Positions 8,561 to 18,054 are shown, counted from the stretch's first letter. The stretch is 64,000 nt of DNA from Methanosarcina sp. UBA289 (GCA_002496565.1 DAKJ01000018.1:573298-637297); one strand, 5' to 3'. Made by a program: numbers and translations. The notes: a model not told the origin generated them from the sequence alone.

Positions 8561-10035
8561 TGATAATACTCAGTTATCTGGCAGTGGGAGCCATAGTTCT
8601 TGCCCTTATCACACTTTCAAAGTCCCACAAGACAATGAATGCCTTCTTCATCCTTCACACCCTTACATTTCTTGCAATCGGGATTTATGCACTGTTCACC
8701 ACCACTGTCCCGTTTGAGACCGGAAGCGAATATTTCTATGTGGATCATCTCAGCCTCTATGAAGTTCTGATTGCGGCCTTACTGTTCTTCCTGGCTTCTG
8801 TCTATGCAAATGGTTATGTAGAGAGCCTAATGCAGGCCCAGGAACTGCACAGGAATAACTTGAAAATTTTTTATATGGATTTCAGCCTCCTGCTTACGAT
8901 AGTAACCCTGGCTTTCTTTTCGGATAACCTTGCTCTATTCTGGATCTTTGCCGAGCTGACAACAATTTTTTCAGCTGCACTCGTGGCAATCCTGTCTGCC
9001 AGAGAAAACATCGACGCTGCCATCAAATACATTTTCATAGCCTCGGGAGCCATGCTCTTTTCATTTATAGGGCTGATCTTTTTATACACGCTTTCCGGGG
9101 AAGTCCTGGGCAGCGGAACTCTGAACTGGACCCTACTGCTTGAAAATGCAGCTCTTCTGTCCCCTAAAATGCTGACTGCAAGTTTTGTGTTTCTGTTTAT
9201 TGGCTTTGCAGCGAAATCCGGGATTTTCCCCTTCCATACCTGGCTTCCGGACGCCCACTCTAAAGCCCCTTCAGCAGTAAGCGCCATCTTATCCGGAGTC
9301 CTGTTGAATATAGGCATGTACGGAATTCTGCGGATGTACGCAATTGTCAGGCAGACCCAGGCCGAAGATATGATCTCTCAGTTCCTTCTAGGCTTTGGGC
9401 TGCTTACGGTAGCAATTGCAGTCCTGAATATGCTTTTGCAGAAAAACCTGAAAATGCTGATCGCTTTTTCAAGTGTGGAACATATGGGTATTCTCCTCCT
9501 CGGAATAGGTATTGGAACGCCTCTTGCTCTCTTCTGGGCGCTTTTTTACATCCTTGCTCACTCGTTGACCAAGGCCTCACTCTTCTTTTCGGCAGGCATT
9601 CTGCACAGGCAGTATGAAAGTAATATGATTCAGGATATCAGAGACGTTTTTTCACTCCAGCCAATTGCAGGCTGGGGCTTCGTTATTGGGAGCTTTGCAA
9701 TCATAGGCATGCCTCCTTTCCCGATTTTTTCGGCCAAATTCTTTATCCTGCTGGAAGCCTTCGGGTTTTCTAAATCTCTTGTCTTTGCAGTTCTTCTTCT
9801 TCTGGTCATTGCATCAGCTGCATTTGCAAGATTTTTAATCGAAGCCTTTACCCGGAGCTCAAAAGAAACCGGAACCGAAAGTCTGGAAACTCCACTTCTT
9901 CCCTATACAGTCCGAAGTGGTATGAAATTTCCAATATTATCCATTCTTTTAATGATTCTGGCCCTTGGAGTCTTCTTTCCGGAACCTCTGGAAAACCTGT
10001 TGAACGTAATCGTGTATGAACTTGGATACCTGTAA
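8560..10035 (+). CDS. HyfF-like antiporter-type membrane subunit
   Basis: Second NuoN/NuoM-type pump subunit, about 491 residues and 14 helices. It keeps the helix-5 glutamate (IFAELTTIFS), the helix-7 lysine (GFAAKSGIFPFHTWLPDAHS) and the later lysine (LAHSLTKASLFFSAG). The helix-8 lysine position reads asparagine (GVLLNIGMYG), unlike the HyfB-like paralogue. I chose ATG 8560 (overlapping the previous TAA) because GGGAGG lies just before it; a longer frame from 8539 would put the ribosome site inside the gene. Two antiporter-type subunits in one complex matches Hyf rather than Ech hydrogenase. Confidence 0.87.
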   Translation: MIILSYLAVGAIVLALITLSKSHKTMNAFFILHTLTFLAIGIYALFTTTVPFETGSEYFYVDHLSLYEVLIAALLFFLASVYANGYVESLMQAQELHRNNLKIFYMDFSLLLTIVTLAFFSDNLALFWIFAELTTIFSAALVAILSARENIDAAIKYIFIASGAMLFSFIGLIFLYTLSGEVLGSGTLNWTLLLENAALLSPKMLTASFVFLFIGFAAKSGIFPFHTWLPDAHSKAPSAVSAILSGVLLNIGMYGILRMYAIVRQTQAEDMISQFLLGFGLLTVAIAVLNMLLQKNLKMLIAFSSVEHMGILLLGIGIGTPLALFWALFYILAHSLTKASLFFSAGILHRQYESNMIQDIRDVFSLQPIAGWGFVIGSFAIIGMPPFPIFSAKFFILLEAFGFSKSLVFAVLLLLVIASAAFARFLIEAFTRSSKETGTESLETPLLPYTVRSGMKFPILSILLMILALGVFFPEPLENLLNVIVYELGYL

Positions 10036-10050
10036 ATGGGAGGCAAAGAG

Positions 10051-11727
10051 ATGATGAATTCAAACAAAAACACAGTAAGTTCCCTAATCCCGGCAGGCCT
10101 GCAATTAAGAGAGGATTACCAGATTCCAGTGAATTCTACACTTCTGGCGACTCAGTACGCTACGGATTTAATCGTCAACATTGCAGGCAAAAAGCCACAA
10201 ATCAGGAGGGGAAAAAACAATGAATATTATATTCCTCTTGGAGAAGAAGAGTTTTTAAAAACCGTACTTTCGCTTCCCGAGAAGGGTTTTGTGCTGATAA
10301 GCCTGTTCTGTGTCCAGGATTTTGAGGAAAGCCCTGATTTTACTCTTTTTTATGTTTTCAGGCTTAATGGTTTTACTGACGTATTTGCTTTTATGCGGTG
10401 TGTCAGGATGGAAACTACTTCTATTGCCACGGTTTTCCCTTCAGCCTGCTGGTACGAGCGTGAGGTCCGGGATGGATTTGGGATAGAATTTACGGATGCT
10501 TTTGACAAAAGAAGACTCTTTTTACATGAGGCATATCCAGAAGGCTTTCACCCTCTCCTGAAATCCTTTAAAAATGAAAAAATCCAGAGTGTCGAAAACC
10601 CGGAGGAAGCATATACTTTCAAACAAGTAGAGGGTGAAGGCGTGTACCAGATCCCGGTCGGGCCTGTTCATGCAGGAATTATTGAGCCTGGGCATTTCAG
10701 GTTCAGCGCGATTGGAGAGCATATTTTTAATCTTGAAATCCGGCTCTTTTACAAACACCGGGGAATAGAAAAACTTGCCGAGGGAAAAAGCCCTTCTGCC
10801 TGTGTCCCGATTGCTGAAGTCATAAGTGGGGATGAAACCGTTGCCAATGCAGTTGCCTTTTGCACGGCCGTCGAAAAAATTGCGGGAATCGAGATTCCGA
10901 CCAGAGCGAGCTATTTACGGGCTATTCTTCTGGAAATGGAACGTATTTACTCGCATATGAGTGATCTCTCGGGCATGATTACCGATATAGGGTTCCCGAC
11001 AATGACAACGCCTTTCCTAATCTTCCGTGAAAATATTTTCAGGCAAAACGAGTTTCTTACAGGTTCCCGATTTATGAGAAACGCCATAGATCTAGGAGGT
11101 GTAAAAAAAGAGATCTCAGGCGAGGCTCTTTCAAAACTCAACCTTTATTTGAAAATATTCGTACCGCAATTTGAATCCGCGATTACAGCTGTCCATGCTT
11201 CCTCGTCCCTTATTGACAGGTTTTCAACAACCGGAATTTTGAAAAAGAAACTGATTGCTCCGCTTAATCTTACAGGCCCTATTGCCCGGGCGGCTGGGGC
11301 TTCTTATGATGTCCGGCTTGACCATCCATATGGCATATACAAAGACATACCTCCGGAAAGATCGATTAAAACCGCAGGCGATGTCCTTTCCAGGTTTGAG
11401 GTTAAAGCTGAAGAAATTCTGAACTCAGTTACCCTGATCCAGAAGTTTATAGCGTTAATTCCGAAAGGCGCAATTACCGCCGAAAATACAGGGTTTGCGA
11501 TTTTAAATATCCCTAATGGGTACGCCCTTTCAATGGTTGAAGCTGCACGGGGACAGAACCTGCACTGGGTCTATGTCAGAAACGGGCTAATTGACCGCTA
11601 CAAGGTGAGAACTGCCTCTTTCTGCAACTGGCAGGCCATAGAACATGCAGTGCTCGGGAATATTGTTCCTGATTTTCCCTTGATCAATAAGAGCCTTAAT
11701 CTTTCCTATGCAGGAACCGACCTCTGA
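10051..11727 (+). CDS. HyfG-like NuoC-NuoD fusion lacking all NiFe-site cysteines
   Basis: 558 residues: an N-terminal NuoC/HycE-N-like domain (about 1-185; CWYEREVRDGFGIEFTDAFD) fused to a NuoD/hydrogenase large-subunit domain. In NiFe hydrogenases four cysteines (N-terminal CGxC, C-terminal CxxC) hold the metal. Here the first pair reads S259-G-D-E262 (EVISGDETVANAVAF) and the last pair reads S552-Y-A-G555 (KSLNLSYAGTDL, where active relatives have NLCYxCTDR). The NiFe centre therefore cannot be assembled by the usual ligands. The protein also ends right after this motif, so there is no C-terminal peptide for a maturation protease to remove. The frame is full length. The start at 10051 follows GGGAGG (10038-10043). 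Confidence 0.87.
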   Translation: MMNSNKNTVSSLIPAGLQLREDYQIPVNSTLLATQYATDLIVNIAGKKPQIRRGKNNEYYIPLGEEEFLKTVLSLPEKGFVLISLFCVQDFEESPDFTLFYVFRLNGFTDVFAFMRCVRMETTSIATVFPSACWYEREVRDGFGIEFTDAFDKRRLFLHEAYPEGFHPLLKSFKNEKIQSVENPEEAYTFKQVEGEGVYQIPVGPVHAGIIEPGHFRFSAIGEHIFNLEIRLFYKHRGIEKLAEGKSPSACVPIAEVISGDETVANAVAFCTAVEKIAGIEIPTRASYLRAILLEMERIYSHMSDLSGMITDIGFPTMTTPFLIFRENIFRQNEFLTGSRFMRNAIDLGGVKKEISGEALSKLNLYLKIFVPQFESAITAVHASSSLIDRFSTTGILKKKLIAPLNLTGPIARAAGASYDVRLDHPYGIYKDIPPERSIKTAGDVLSRFEVKAEEILNSVTLIQKFIALIPKGAITAENTGFAILNIPNGYALSMVEAARGQNLHWVYVRNGLIDRYKVRTASFCNWQAIEHAVLGNIVPDFPLINKSLNLSYAGTDL

Positions 11728-11737
11728 GGTGAAATGA

Positions 11738-12256
11738 ATGGTAAATCCTCTGATGTATGTTTTCCGCCCAAAAGTAACGGAAGAATTTGAGTTTTCAGAC
11801 ACTGAACTTGACGCTCTCGGCTCCGAAACGAAAGCGAAAATTAACAAAGTTTTCGGGCACAGCCTTGCAATCCGCGAACTGGATTCAGGCAGTGACAATT
11901 CAACCGAGCTTGAGATTTCAAACCTCGGAGCCCCGCATTATGATGTTGAAAGATTCGGGATCTCTTTTGTGGCTTCTCCAAGGCATGCTGATGTCCTGCT
12001 GGTTACAGGTGCAGTCACCCTGAATATGGCCAAAGCCGTTCTAAAAACTTATGAAGCCATGCCCTCCCCGAAATTCGTGATCGCAGTCGGAGACGATGCC
12101 TGCAATGGCGGGATTTACAAAGGCTCTTATGCCGTACTTGGAGGAGTTGACAAAATCCTGCCTGTGGATATAAAAATTCCTGGGAACCCTCCCTCTCCGA
12201 AAGAAATTCTGCGTGGGATCTTTGCCCTAGTAAAAAATAAGGAAAATGAAAACTGA
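11738..12256 (+). CDS. HyfI/NuoB-like small subunit lacking proximal Fe-S cluster ligands
   Basis: 172 residues of the NuoB/HycG/HyfI family; the fold signatures ISNLGAPHYDVERFGISF, DVLLVTGAVTLNMAKAV and YAVLGGVDKILPVD are clear. The four cysteines that hold the proximal (N2-type) [4Fe-4S] cluster are replaced: D53 and T56 in GSDNSTEL (expected GSCNGCEL), D120 in VGDDACNGG (a cysteine remains two residues on, C122), and N150 in IPGNPPSP (expected IPGCPP). No ferredoxin-like subunit (HyfA/HyfH) follows. The start has a good ribosome site (GAGGTGA). Last gene of the six-gene operon. Confidence 0.87.
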   Translation: MVNPLMYVFRPKVTEEFEFSDTELDALGSETKAKINKVFGHSLAIRELDSGSDNSTELEISNLGAPHYDVERFGISFVASPRHADVLLVTGAVTLNMAKAVLKTYEAMPSPKFVIAVGDDACNGGIYKGSYAVLGGVDKILPVDIKIPGNPPSPKEILRGIFALVKNKENEN

Positions 12257-12273
12257 AATCATTAGAATATTAA

Positions 12274-13172
12274 ATGATTTTTGAAAATGGCAGATTGGAT
12301 ATGCAGGCCGAGAGAGACATTTCACACCGAGAACTAAAACTTTCAGTTAAACAGGTTGAATCTCTGGGATATTACGACTTTATGAGTTATCTGGGAGTGC
12401 CCTATTATCATGTAGGTGACCTTACCTCTACCAAAAAACTTGCTGAATTGTGTAGGATTGATTCTGTAAAAAAGTCCTGATGGTTGGATGTGGGACCGGT
12501 TTTTCTGCCTGTTACCTTGCCAGAGAAATCGGCTGTGAGGTATTAGTAATTGATATTGAGGAACTTTCGATTGAGAAAGCAAAAGAAAAGGCAAAAAGAC
12601 AGAAAGTTTCAGATAAAGCAAAATTCAGAGTAGGGGATGCTCATGCCCTCCCCTTTGAAGCAGAAACTTTCGACGCCTTGAGAACAGAGTTTGTGTCCCA
12701 GTTTTTGGATAGGGAAAGAGCTTTCAAAGAATTCGCAAGGGTTCTGAGGCCGAGGGCTTATGTAGGGATAAACTAAATGTATAGAGAAAAGGAGATTCCT
12801 GCTAAAGCCGCCAAAGAAATCGCTCAAGCCGAAAAAATAATTGGAGGAATAACAGGGCTTCCTTTTTCCCTGTTGTCACCTGAAAAATGGAAAGAAGAAC
12901 TTGAAAGAGCAGGCCTGAAAGATGTTAATGTAAGAATGTACAAACATATCCGGTACCTTCAAGAGACAAAATACATGGCAGAAGCGATGGGTGGAACCTG
13001 GAGCTTTGTAGGGTACCTTATAGACACGATCTTGAAAATGACGAAGTACTACCTATTAAGCAAAAAGATTCGATGCCGGTTCAAAAGGCTGGAAGAAGGC
13101 AAAAAAATCCTCCTCCGAAAAAAATCAACCTCAAAATATGTGGGTTATGTATTATCTACGGGAAAAAAATAA
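12274..13172 (+). pseudogene. Broken SAM-dependent methyltransferase gene
   Basis: One class I methyltransferase split by two lesions. The first part (12274-12480) ends at SVKKS because one A is missing from a run near 12470; with it restored the frame reads KKVLMVGCGTGFSACYLARE, the SAM-binding motif I. The middle part (12480-12776; VIDIEELSIEKAKEKAK, RVGDAHALPFEAETFDAL) ends at an in-frame TAA where relatives have a glutamate (GIN-E-MYREKEIP). The last part (12777-13172) continues in the same frame as a normal C-terminus. The original would be about 298 residues. It lies 17 bases after the Hyf-like operon and upstream of an Msr-like regulator. A recoded or suppressed stop is unlikely given the separate frameshift. 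Confidence 0.82.
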
Positions 13173-13355
13173 GTTTTTTTTTGGAAAAAAATATAAAGGA
13201 TCAATTAAAAAGTAGCGCAGTAATGTTGAGAGAAATTCCTTTAAAGTTCTTCTGGAGAGAAAAAGAATTTTTGCTAACTCAGACCGCTTTCTGAAAAGAA
13301 ATAAAGGGGAAATATATCTTCTAAAATTAAAAGTTTCCCGGGGAGATGGAACAAA

Positions 13356-14141
13356 ATGAAAATATCACTTATTGATCTGGCGTTTCTTTCAGAAAAAAGA
13401 AAGGATGTATTACTTCTGCTAGAAGAAGGGCCAAAGACCGGAGATGAAATAAAAACCGCCCTCAACGTCAACTCGACATCAATCATGCCCCAGATCAAGA
13501 AATTAAAAGAGGGACGCCTGATAGTACAGGACGATAGAAACACCTATAGGCTCTCGGAGATGGGAGAGATAGTAGTTGAAAAGATGGAGCCTTTGCTGGA
13601 TACTGTCAGGGTTTTTGAGGAGAATTACGATTATTGGATAAACCATGACTTTACCGCAATTCCCGAATCACTCCTTAACAGGATTGATGAATTAGGGAAC
13701 TATTTCATGCTTGAACCAGACCTTAACCGGCTTTTTGAAATACCTGAAGATTTTAGAAGTAACCTTCTTGAGTCAAGGCGCATAAAGATGTTTCTTTCAT
13801 ATTTCAATCCTCTCCATGTTGAAATGTACTTGGAACTTGCAAAAAAAGGAGCTGAAATATGTCTTATCCTCACAGAACCCGTTTTTGAGAGGATGAAAGC
13901 GGATTACTATCAGGACCTGAAATTTCTTGTAGAATCAAAAAATGTTGAAATTTATATTTGTGACAAAAACGTAACCCTCAAAGACGTAGTGACAGAACGT
14001 TTCTGCTCACTTGTGCTTTTCGACAAAAAGGGAAAATTTGACCATCAACGCCTGATGAGTTTTGACGAGAGCGCACTTAAATGGTGTGAAGAACTTTTTT
14101 TGTACTATAAAGACCGATCCATACAATTGGAGAAATTATAA
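13356..14141 (+). CDS. Msr-like transcription regulator (winged helix + FilR1/DUF1724)
   Basis: 261 residues. N-terminal ArsR-like winged helix (about 5-65; GPKTGDEIKTALNVNSTSIM, PQIKKLKEGRLIV), then the FilR1 (DUF1724) domain, with conserved stretches NYDYWINHDFTAIPESLL and LMSFDESALKW. In Methanosarcina, proteins of this architecture (Msr) control the methanol and methylsulfide methyltransferase operons. Two paralogues lie at 36256 and 37376 in this window. This copy is not beside mta genes but follows the Hyf-like operon and a dead methyltransferase gene. It could once have controlled that gene, or may now control the complex; both are inference. GGGGAGATGG precedes the start. Confidence 0.85.
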   Translation: MKISLIDLAFLSEKRKDVLLLLEEGPKTGDEIKTALNVNSTSIMPQIKKLKEGRLIVQDDRNTYRLSEMGEIVVEKMEPLLDTVRVFEENYDYWINHDFTAIPESLLNRIDELGNYFMLEPDLNRLFEIPEDFRSNLLESRRIKMFLSYFNPLHVEMYLELAKKGAEICLILTEPVFERMKADYYQDLKFLVESKNVEIYICDKNVTLKDVVTERFCSLVLFDKKGKFDHQRLMSFDESALKWCEELFLYYKDRSIQLEKL

Positions 14142-14187
14142 AGAGAAACTATAACCAGCCCTTCTGAAGTTAATTATCCTTCTGAAG

Positions 14188-14565
14188 TTAAGATGAGTCT
14201 TCTCCCAGATATTTATCGATCATCGCCCTGAACTTATGGATATCTATGGGTTTGGAGACATAATCCACGCAGCCCATTTCTATGAAATGTTCTTCACTGC
14301 CTTTCATGGCATGAGCTGTAACTGCTATGACGGGGATATCTGCAGTCGCAGGATTTTTCTTAATTTGATCGAGAACCTCAAGCCCATCCATCTTCGGAAG
14401 CTGCATATCCAGCAGAATAATATCGAATTTTTTTTCAGCAAGGCGTTCTAGAGCCTTTATCCCGTCTTCGGCTTTAGTTATGTTATATCCAGAGAATTCC
14501 AGAAGGTCCAGAATTAGTTCCATATTCATGGGATTATCTTCGACAATCAGGATCTTTTTCATCAT
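14188..14565 (-). CDS. Single-domain (CheY-like) response regulator
   Basis: 125 residues, a stand-alone receiver domain: acidic pocket E9-D10, phosphoacceptor D53 (IILLDMQLPKMDG), the T/A position in VIAVTAHAMKG, and the conserved lysine in YVSKPID. It has no output domain. Its start lies 32 bases inside the end of the hybrid kinase gene, so it is co-translated with the kinase and is its likely phosphate partner. How the signal leaves the pair is not visible. Confidence 0.9.
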   Translation of the reverse strand: MMKKILIVEDNPMNMELILDLLEFSGYNITKAEDGIKALERLAEKKFDIILLDMQLPKMDGLEVLDQIKKNPATADIPVIAVTAHAMKGSEEHFIEMGCVDYVSKPIDIHKFRAMIDKYLGEDSS

Positions 14566-17500
14566 TACGCCTCTTCAGCATAACTAATTGTTTTATTCTA
14601 TTAATTAACTCTTTTCTTCCGAAAGTGCCTTTTTTCAGAATAGAAATAAGGTGCCCTTTCAGCTCACTGTTCAATTCTTCGAGATTCTTTTCGGTAAGCT
14701 CTCCGGAAGTGCATACAATAAGAGGAATATCTTTTGTGCGTACATCGGCCCTCATGCTGGATATAACATCAAATCCGTTAATTTCCGGCATCATGAGGTC
14801 AAGAATCAGAATATCAGGCTGCGGCTCAGAGAAAAGCTTTTGCAGTCCTTCTCTTCCGCTGTAAGCTTTTATAGCCTCGAAGCCCTCAGGCTCAATCATC
14901 GAACTTAGCAGTTCTACAGTATTTTCATCATCATCTACTATAAGAACTTTAGGATATTCGAACCGAAACTTCCCTGTAATTTCTCGGAGAGAATTTACCA
15001 GTTCAATTCTTTTTACCGGCTTTGCAAAGGAGTAGGTTGCTCCGAGGGCAATTCCAAACTCGTTATTGTTGGTCATGGAAATAATAAGCACAGGTATGGA
15101 AGCCGTGTAAGGGTCATTCTTTAGCTGCCTCAGGACAAGCCAGCCATTAGTATCCGGTAGGAAGACGTCCAGGGTAATAATATCGGGTTTCAGGCTCTTT
15201 GCAACCTCTAAAACTCTTTTTCCACTATAAAGGAGAGCTATACTATATCCTGCGTCTTTAAGGATAACGGAGAGGAGTTCACTGGAACTTTTGTCATCAT
15301 CAATTATCAGAATAAGTTCTTGCTTAGTATCTCCCTTTTCAGGAAGACAGATTTCGGGAAGCTCTATTTCTTCCTGTAAATCCTCTATATTTTCTTTTAC
15401 GGAAAGGGCGGCTGCTTTGCTCATCTCAAATTCTATGATTACATCTTCGAGTCCAATCTCGCTGGCTTTCCTGAGCTCCAATGGTTTCCTGAGAGGAAGT
15501 GCAAAGGTAAAGTTACTGCCCTTTCCAGGATCGCTCTCAACCCAGATATTTCCTTGATGCAAGTCCACGATTTTCTTTACAAGTGCAAGCCCAAGCCCTG
15601 TGCCGCAATACTGACGTGTTGTTGACGCATCGAGCTGGGTAAAAGGCTGGAAAAGCTTTACCTGGTCTTCAGCAGAAATGCCTATACCGGTATCGAGGAC
15701 TGAAATAAGTGCCCTGTTCCCGCTTTTTTTGCAATATATCGAGACCTTTCCACCGTTTGGAGTAAATTTTATTGCATTGCTTACAAGGTTGTAAAGAATC
15801 TGAATTAAGCGTCCTCTATCGGCCTCAAGAGTTTTAAAATTGGACTCGACATTAAAAGTTACTTCAAGAGATTTTACCTGTATAAGAGGAGAGAGAACGG
15901 CTTTGACTTCTTCGAAAACAGAATCGATCGAAAATTCACTGTAGTGAAGCTCCATTTTCCCGGCTTCCACTTTTGAGAGATCGAGAATGTCATTTATAAG
16001 TACCAGCAAATGTTTCCCACTGGTAGAGATGTTGCTTACGTATCGGAATTGCTTTTCGTTAAGCTCTCCGAAAACCTTCTCAAGAAGAATATCCGAAAAG
16101 CCTATAATGGAATTCAGAGGGGTTCTCAACTCATGGCTCACGTTTGCAAGGAATTCGCTCTTAGAGTTATTCGCTTCTTCAGCTTCTAATTTTGCCTGAA
16201 TTAATTTTTCTTCCGAATGCCTGTGTGCGGTAATATCAAGCCCTGTTTTCAGAATTCCGGTAATCTTGCCGTCTTCGTTCTTTATAGGAATTGCAGTTAC
16301 CATCCAGACCTTCCCGTCCTGTGTAACTACTTCCCCAAACTCTTCATTCCCGGATTCTAGTACTTTCAGTACAGGAGATTTGCTCAAGTTTTCTTTATAT
16401 AAAATATGCAGATCTTGATAATGGCACCCGAGAACGTTATCCATATTCATCATGCCCATGTGGTCAAGAGCTGCTTTATTTAACCAGATAATTTCCAATT
16501 CAGAATTCATAAAGATTACAATTTCACTGAGAGAATCAAGGATTAGCTTTTTTTCATGTTCCTGGACTTTAAACTCATCAGAAGTGGTTCTCAGGCGGTC
16601 AAGGGTCTGGTTTATTCCTTCAGACAGCCTTGAGAGCTCATCATCCCCATCCATAGAAAATCTTCCGGAGAAATTCTCATTCAGTCTTACTTTCTCCACA
16701 AAATTATTAATTGCAACGATTCGAGATGAGACTTCCCTATCAAGGAGAAACTTGCAACTTGCCCCAATAATAAGGCCTGCGAACAAAAGGAAAAACACTA
16801 TGTATCGAAGAGCCTTCTGACTCTCAGCATAGATATTGCTGCATGCATCAGTCTGGATTACAATAGCCTGGCTTCCAGAAAGATCCTCAAGCATGGAATA
16901 ACAGGTAACACGTTCTCCGGTTATCGTATATATAAAGTTCGGGCCAGGGTTTTCAAAAAAAGCCTGCTGAAAATCCAATGGTGCATTATTAAAATTGTAA
17001 AACGTAAATGTAATTCCTGTATTTTCTTGGTCAGATTCTATAAATCTTGAATCAAGATATTTTCCAAGAATGATTGTACCTGAACTTTCTTTATTCTCGG
17101 GTGTAGCGAGCACAGGCTGGCTGGAGATTACTATAGGGCCGTTTTCCAGTAGGAACAGACCTTTTAAAGAAGTTTCAGCCTCTTTACAGAGGAAACTGCC
17201 GTCATTAATTCTCTGATGGACTTCGAGAAGAGGGGAAACGTTAAGAGTGGAAGCATTAGTAGAGGGCTCAGAGTCCGAAATTTCAGAATATACAATATAT
17301 CCTGAATTATTTACAAGGAAAATAAAATCACACCCACTAATGGAAAAAATGTCACCGAATGTAGTTCCATTGAGATTCTGAGGCTGTTGATTGAACATTA
17401 AAGCCCTAACATCATCTCTTGAAGAGAGAGCAGAATTGACCTCCTCAAGCTGTAGAATCTGAAAGTCAATTATGTCCTTTACTTTTTCTACATTGTCAGC

Positions 17501-17626
17501 TGCCTCTTTTTCCTGCATGTCGGAAAAACTGGAATCAAGAATGCTCTGGGACGCAAAAATAACAACTGAAATGAGAAGAGCAAAGATGATATAGATAATA
17601 ACAAGGATCTTTCTACTAACGTTCAT
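14534..17626 (-). CDS. Membrane hybrid sensor histidine kinase with two receiver domains
   Basis: 1030 residues. Membrane helix about 7-28, extracellular sensor about 29-272, second helix about 273-295, HAMP-like linker 296-355, PAS 358-470, HisKA with phospho-histidine H498 (NVSHELRTPLNSIIGFS), HATPase about 600-712 (N-box NLVSNAIKF, DTGIGIS, GTGLGLAL), receiver 1 about 770-885 with D820, receiver 2 about 892-1010 with D943. The sensor region resembles a Cache-type fold by position only; the ligand is unknown. A minus-strand TATA-like box sits about 135 bases upstream. Overlap with the downstream receiver gene suggests a phosphorelay of three receivers served by one kinase. Confidence 0.9.
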   Translation of the reverse strand: MNVSRKILVIIYIIFALLISVVIFASQSILDSSFSDMQEKEAADNVEKVKDIIDFQILQLEEVNSALSSRDDVRALMFNQQPQNLNGTTFGDIFSISGCDFIFLVNNSGYIVYSEISDSEPSTNASTLNVSPLLEVHQRINDGSFLCKEAETSLKGLFLLENGPIVISSQPVLATPENKESSGTIILGKYLDSRFIESDQENTGITFTFYNFNNAPLDFQQAFFENPGPNFIYTITGERVTCYSMLEDLSGSQAIVIQTDACSNIYAESQKALRYIVFFLLFAGLIIGASCKFLLDREVSSRIVAINNFVEKVRLNENFSGRFSMDGDDELSRLSEGINQTLDRLRTTSDEFKVQEHEKKLILDSLSEIVIFMNSELEIIWLNKAALDHMGMMNMDNVLGCHYQDLHILYKENLSKSPVLKVLESGNEEFGEVVTQDGKVWMVTAIPIKNEDGKITGILKTGLDITAHRHSEEKLIQAKLEAEEANNSKSEFLANVSHELRTPLNSIIGFSDILLEKVFGELNEKQFRYVSNISTSGKHLLVLINDILDLSKVEAGKMELHYSEFSIDSVFEEVKAVLSPLIQVKSLEVTFNVESNFKTLEADRGRLIQILYNLVSNAIKFTPNGGKVSIYCKKSGNRALISVLDTGIGISAEDQVKLFQPFTQLDASTTRQYCGTGLGLALVKKIVDLHQGNIWVESDPGKGSNFTFALPLRKPLELRKASEIGLEDVIIEFEMSKAAALSVKENIEDLQEEIELPEICLPEKGDTKQELILIIDDDKSSSELLSVILKDAGYSIALLYSGKRVLEVAKSLKPDIITLDVFLPDTNGWLVLRQLKNDPYTASIPVLIISMTNNNEFGIALGATYSFAKPVKRIELVNSLREITGKFRFEYPKVLIVDDDENTVELLSSMIEPEGFEAIKAYSGREGLQKLFSEPQPDILILDLMMPEINGFDVISSMRADVRTKDIPLIVCTSGELTEKNLEELNSELKGHLISILKKGTFGRKELINRIKQLVMLKRRNDEKDPDCRR

Positions 17627-18054
17627 TCTTTAAGCTCGTTGCAAAGTCTCAGGTCAATTAAGCCTGGAGATAGGATGGGTCAGGATGTAGGTTAGGATCT
17701 TGATTAGGGTCTGCAGGGAAGTGTATAAGATAATAGTAACAGATGAAATTAAATTGGAATCTATATAAAAGTATTCAATGAGTATTCATAATAAATTATA
17801 TTTCTGAACTTAAAATAAGGGGTTAATAGTCACTATTTTCTCAATTAAAAACTTATAATTCACTTTATTAAAAGAATTAGATATTAAAAGTAATTAATAA
17901 CAAAATAATACTGAATTTAGAAAGCAAAAATAAGATTCATGGTTAAATATTTTCATATAGAAGAAAATATTTTAGTGCCTATTTGATTTAGCAATTAGAA
18001 CTGGATGATCAGATTTAGTTTACTGTTTAAGGAATCTGGTAATTCACCTTTAAT
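17627..18054. other. Intergenic region with kinase promoter and an imperfect repeat
   Basis: No gene. A minus-strand TATA box, TTTTATATAG at 17761-17770, could serve the kinase gene. Near the far end, a segment around 18017-18043 (TTTAAGGAATCTGGT) is repeated imperfectly at 18053-18079 (TTTAAGGTATCTGGT), the second copy running into the 3' end of the P-type ATPase gene. The duplication may have reshaped that gene's last codons. Confidence 0.4.

Noticed and set aside
12776..12779. In-frame TAA in the methyltransferase as a recoded codon
   Set aside because: Recoding in this genus uses TAG (pyrrolysine), and the same gene also has a frameshift, so decay is simpler.
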